64,000 bases of DNA from an uncultured Holophagaceae bacterium (GTDB taxonomy: Bacteria; Acidobacteriota; Holophagae; Holophagales; Holophagaceae), in contig CAISFO010000033.1 in the NCBI GenBank assembly GCA_903884655.1, positions 62,001-126,000 on the forward strand. The letters run 5' to 3'. Of this stretch, positions 61,244 through 64,000 are shown one piece after another. Position 1 is the first letter of the stretch. Every line of letters starts with the position of its first letter. The notes under the pieces were generated by a model. It saw only the letters and a list, made by a program, of their open reading frames with translations, had not been told where the DNA came from and made no database searches. The position numbers and the translations under genes are program-made.

Positions 61244-61913
61244 GGCCAGCCTCGACCAGATAGCCCACGCCACGCCGAGTCTCGATGATCTTCCGGGGAT
61301 AGGGGTCGTCGACTTTCTTCCTCAGCCTGCGCACCGCAGCATCCACCAGGTTCGGATCCCCTTGGTAAGACAGCTCCCACAACTCCTCGGCGATGCGCGT
61401 CCGGGTGACGATATGACCGGCATTCCGGATCAGCAGTTCCAGTAGGGAATATTCCTGTGCGCTGAGTTCAATGCGATCTCCCCCTCGATAGACCTTCCGC
61501 TGGAATGGGTTCACGGTCAGGTCCCCGATGACCCAGGTCTTGGGGCCAGCTGCGGATCCCCGAGCCAGCAGGTTGTTGATCCGAAGCAACAGCTCAGAGA
61601 AGGCAAATGGCTTGACTAGGTAGTCCCCGCCACCCAATTCCAGACCACGAACCTTGTCTGGAAGTGAATCCCTGGCCGTCAGGAACATCACGGGAGTATC
61701 CACGCCTGCGGCCCGGAGCTCCCAGAGCAGCGAAAATCCGTCCATCCCAGGCAACATCACATCGAGGATCAGGCAGTCGAAGGTCGATGACTTTCCTAGT
61801 TCCAGCCCCTTGGCACCATCCAGCGCCACTTCGACCGAGAAGCCTTGCTCCCGCAGACTTCGCTCAAGGGTTGCAGCAGCCCGCTGATCGTCTTCGACAA
61901 GGAGTATCTTCAT
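61236..61913 (-). CDS. OmpR/PhoB-family response regulator
   Basis: MKILLVEDDQRAA, DCLILDVMLPGMDG, winged-helix ELLIRNAGHIVTRTRIAEELW. Confidence 0.95.
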   Translation of the reverse strand: MKILLVEDDQRAAATLERSLREQGFSVEVALDGAKGLELGKSSTFDCLILDVMLPGMDGFSLLWELRAAGVDTPVMFLTARDSLPDKVRGLELGGGDYLVKPFAFSELLLRINNLLARGSAAGPKTWVIGDLTVNPFQRKVYRGGDRIELSAQEYSLLELLIRNAGHIVTRTRIAEELWELSYQGDPNLVDAAVRRLRKKVDDPYPRKIIETRRGVGYLVEAGHD

Positions 61914-62276
61914 CGTTCGCGAACCTTCCTGAGCCAAGGATAGGAGAGTCTCGGCTTGAGTGGGTGTTTCCAGGTCATCCGACGCGGCACCACTTCCCCT
62001 GGCACCAGATGGTTCCGAATTGCCCACCGCTCGCCTCCTGGATAATGGTGAAGCGGAGGTGAGAACGAGCCTTGATCCTTGGGATCAGGCCTGTCGACCG
62101 GGTCACCGTCTGCTTCAGACGTGCCCTCCGCAGCCGCCTGCGGCCTTTGCTCCGGACCACCCATTGGTGGGGCAAGGGCCCCCGCAGACTTAGCAGGAGA
62201 CTCACTGATGGCAGGCGGGCCCGCTGCCTACTCCCGCTCAGCACGTGATCATCAGGAACCGCCCGCCTGGAGGGGT

Positions 62277-64000
62277 TTATTGCGGTGGCCTCAGTTCTTC
62301 CAGGGAATGTTTGAGTTCTTTCATGCTGAACGGCTTGGAAAGCAGGGTGACCATGGGATGGGCCGCCGCCAGGTCCAGGGCAGTCTGATCGGCTCGCCCC
62401 GTGGCCAGCAGGACCGGCAGTGTGGGGCGCAGGGCGCGCAGGCGTGGCAGGGTGCCTGTGCCCCCCAGTCCGGGCATGTTCATGTCGAGCAGGACGACGT
62501 CGGGCTGGAAACCGGCTTCGAGTTTCGCCAGGGCCTCTTCTCCGCTGGCAACCCAACTGGCGTGATGACCAAGCTCTTCCAGTAGCGCCCGCATCGAAAC
62601 CTGGATCAGTTCATCGTCATCCACCAGCAAGACCGTCAGCGCTGGCCCCGGGCATTCGATTTGAGGGTCAGGGACCCGTTCGCTGGCTTGGAATACCGGT
62701 ACCCAGATCGGGAAGTGCAGTCTCACCTTGGTGCCATGGCCAGGCTCGCTCTGGAGTTCCATCTGACCCTGGTGGGACTTCACGGTGCTGTAGACCATGG
62801 AGAGGCCCAAGCCCGTGCCCTTGCCGACATCCTTGGTCGTGAAGAAGGGGTCCAGGGCCCGGTCCAGGACGTCCCTCGGCATCCCGCTACCCGTGTCAGC
62901 CACTTCTATGAGGACCCATCCGCCCACCTCGTTGCGGGTGCAGAGTGTGAGGACTCCCCCATCGGGCATGGCATCCACCGCGTTGATACAGAGGTTCATG
63001 AGGGAATGGCTCAGGGCCGCCGGGTCCCCTTTCACGGCATGAAGGCCCTCGGTGAGATCGGTCACCAGGCGGACTCTTTGCAGGGTCGTCCGCTTGAGGA
63101 GGGCGACGACCTCCAGCACCATGACATTGAGGTCGATGACCACTTCCAGGGTGAGTCCCTCATGGGCGAAGCTCAGGAGGCTTTTCACCATGGAGCCGCC
63201 CCGCTCACAGGCCTTGATGATGGTCTCCATGTTCTTGCGCAGCAGGTGATCGTCCTGGGCTCTGTGCTGATGCAGGCTGGCCAGACCCAGGATCGCTCCA
63301 AGCACGTTGTTCATGTCGTGCGCGACCCCCCCGGCTAGGCAGCCGAGGCTCTCCATCCTCTGCGCCCGGTTCAGCTGAGCCTGCAGTCTGGCCTTCTCCT
63401 CCTCGGTTCGATGCAGTTCCGTGATGTCCGAGACGACACCGTCGATGATCAGTTCACCCTCGGGCGTGCGATGGCACCTGGCACGGTCCCGCAGCCACCT
63501 CTGCTGGCCGGCAGCATGCCGGATCCGGTAGATGAGGTCGAAGCCCGTCTGGCTGGCCAGATTCTCCTTGATGGCGGCGTCGACTTTGGGAAGATCGTCC
63601 GGGTCGATGGCGTCGTGCCAGAGCCAGGGTGCCTCCAGCAGCTGCTTGGCGGAATAGCCAAGAATCTCTTCGGTACGGGGTGAATAGTAGAGGCCGCCGC
63701 GACGGTCAGAGTAGCGATAGATGGCCACCGGGGCGTTCTCGGCCATGGAAGCGAACTGCTCATCGCTCTCCCGCAAGGCGCTTTCCGCCAGCTTGCGCGC
63801 GGTGATGTCGATGAGGTTGCCCAGGACCTTGACGACACGCCCCTCCGCCCAGGTGGCTTCCGCCACGGTGCGAATCCACAGGTGGCGGCCCTTGGCGGTC
63901 GTGAAGGGGAATTCCAGATCATAGGGTTCGCCCAACTCGGCACAACGCTGGAACGAGGCCAGGATCGTGGGGCGGTCGTCCGGTGCATAGCACGACAGGC
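62277..64000 (-). CDS. PAS-PAS-HisKA-HATPase-REC hybrid histidine kinase, N-terminus beyond window
   Basis: [52 protein letters not shown]; reading frame stays open to position 64000. Confidence 0.92.
   Translation of the reverse strand, partial: LSCYAPDDRPTILASFQRCAELGEPYDLEFPFTTAKGRHLWIRTVAEATWAEGRVVKVLGNLIDITARKLAESALRESDEQFASMAENAPVAIYRYSDRRGGLYYSPRTEEILGYSAKQLLEAPWLWHDAIDPDDLPKVDAAIKENLASQTGFDLIYRIRHAAGQQRWLRDRARCHRTPEGELIIDGVVSDITELHRTEEEKARLQAQLNRAQRMESLGCLAGGVAHDMNNVLGAILGLASLHQHRAQDDHLLRKNMETIIKACERGGSMVKSLLSFAHEGLTLEVVIDLNVMVLEVVALLKRTTLQRVRLVTDLTEGLHAVKGDPAALSHSLMNLCINAVDAMPDGGVLTLCTRNEVGGWVLIEVADTGSGMPRDVLDRALDPFFTTKDVGKGTGLGLSMVYSTVKSHQGQMELQSEPGHGTKVRLHFPIWVPVFQASERVPDPQIECPGPALTVLLVDDDELIQVSMRALLEELGHHASWVASGEEALAKLEAGFQPDVVLLDMNMPGLGGTGTLPRLRALRPTLPVLLATGRADQTALDLAAAHPMVTLLSKPFSMKELKHSLEELRPPQ

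Overview
GC-rich bacterial chromosome window. The gene content (PurL/PurQ, PilZ, multihaem cytochromes, many histidine kinases) fits an Acidobacteriota/Holophagae-like organism, but that placement is inference. Left part (1-13.3 kb): housekeeping genes, including purQ (partial), an AraC regulator, purL, a PilZ protein, a B12-binding radical SAM protein, pyrF and an M1-type metallopeptidase. An initiator tRNA (13350-13426) is followed by a ~26.9 kb island that ends at a 46-nt partial copy of the tRNA 3' half (40320-40365). The island carries a secreted SCPU-type chaperone-usher pilus operon, several sensor kinases and receivers (some with degenerate catalytic residues), an NtrC-family sigma-54 activator, and a complete IS1595-family transposon (35396-39167) with 29-bp TIRs and a perfect 8-bp TSD; its passengers are a type IIG-like methyltransferase/endonuclease and an RHH protein. 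The most novel signal is a two-part cis-regulatory module found four times in the island: a 25-bp GAATC-N15-GATTC element 79-80 bp from a YGGCAYG-type (-24/-12-like) element, each upstream of a gene of the pilus/signalling cluster. The right part holds HIT, larA, DUF1893, an ECF S-component, a PD40-amidohydrolase, an AsmA-like/GT51 fusion, a Mo-hydroxylase pair, and a cytochrome cluster containing a Cyc2-like fused haem-porin. The porin gene is preceded by 11-bp-phased direct repeats and sits next to an OmpR-type two-component system. No CRISPR array, rRNA or intact integrase was seen.
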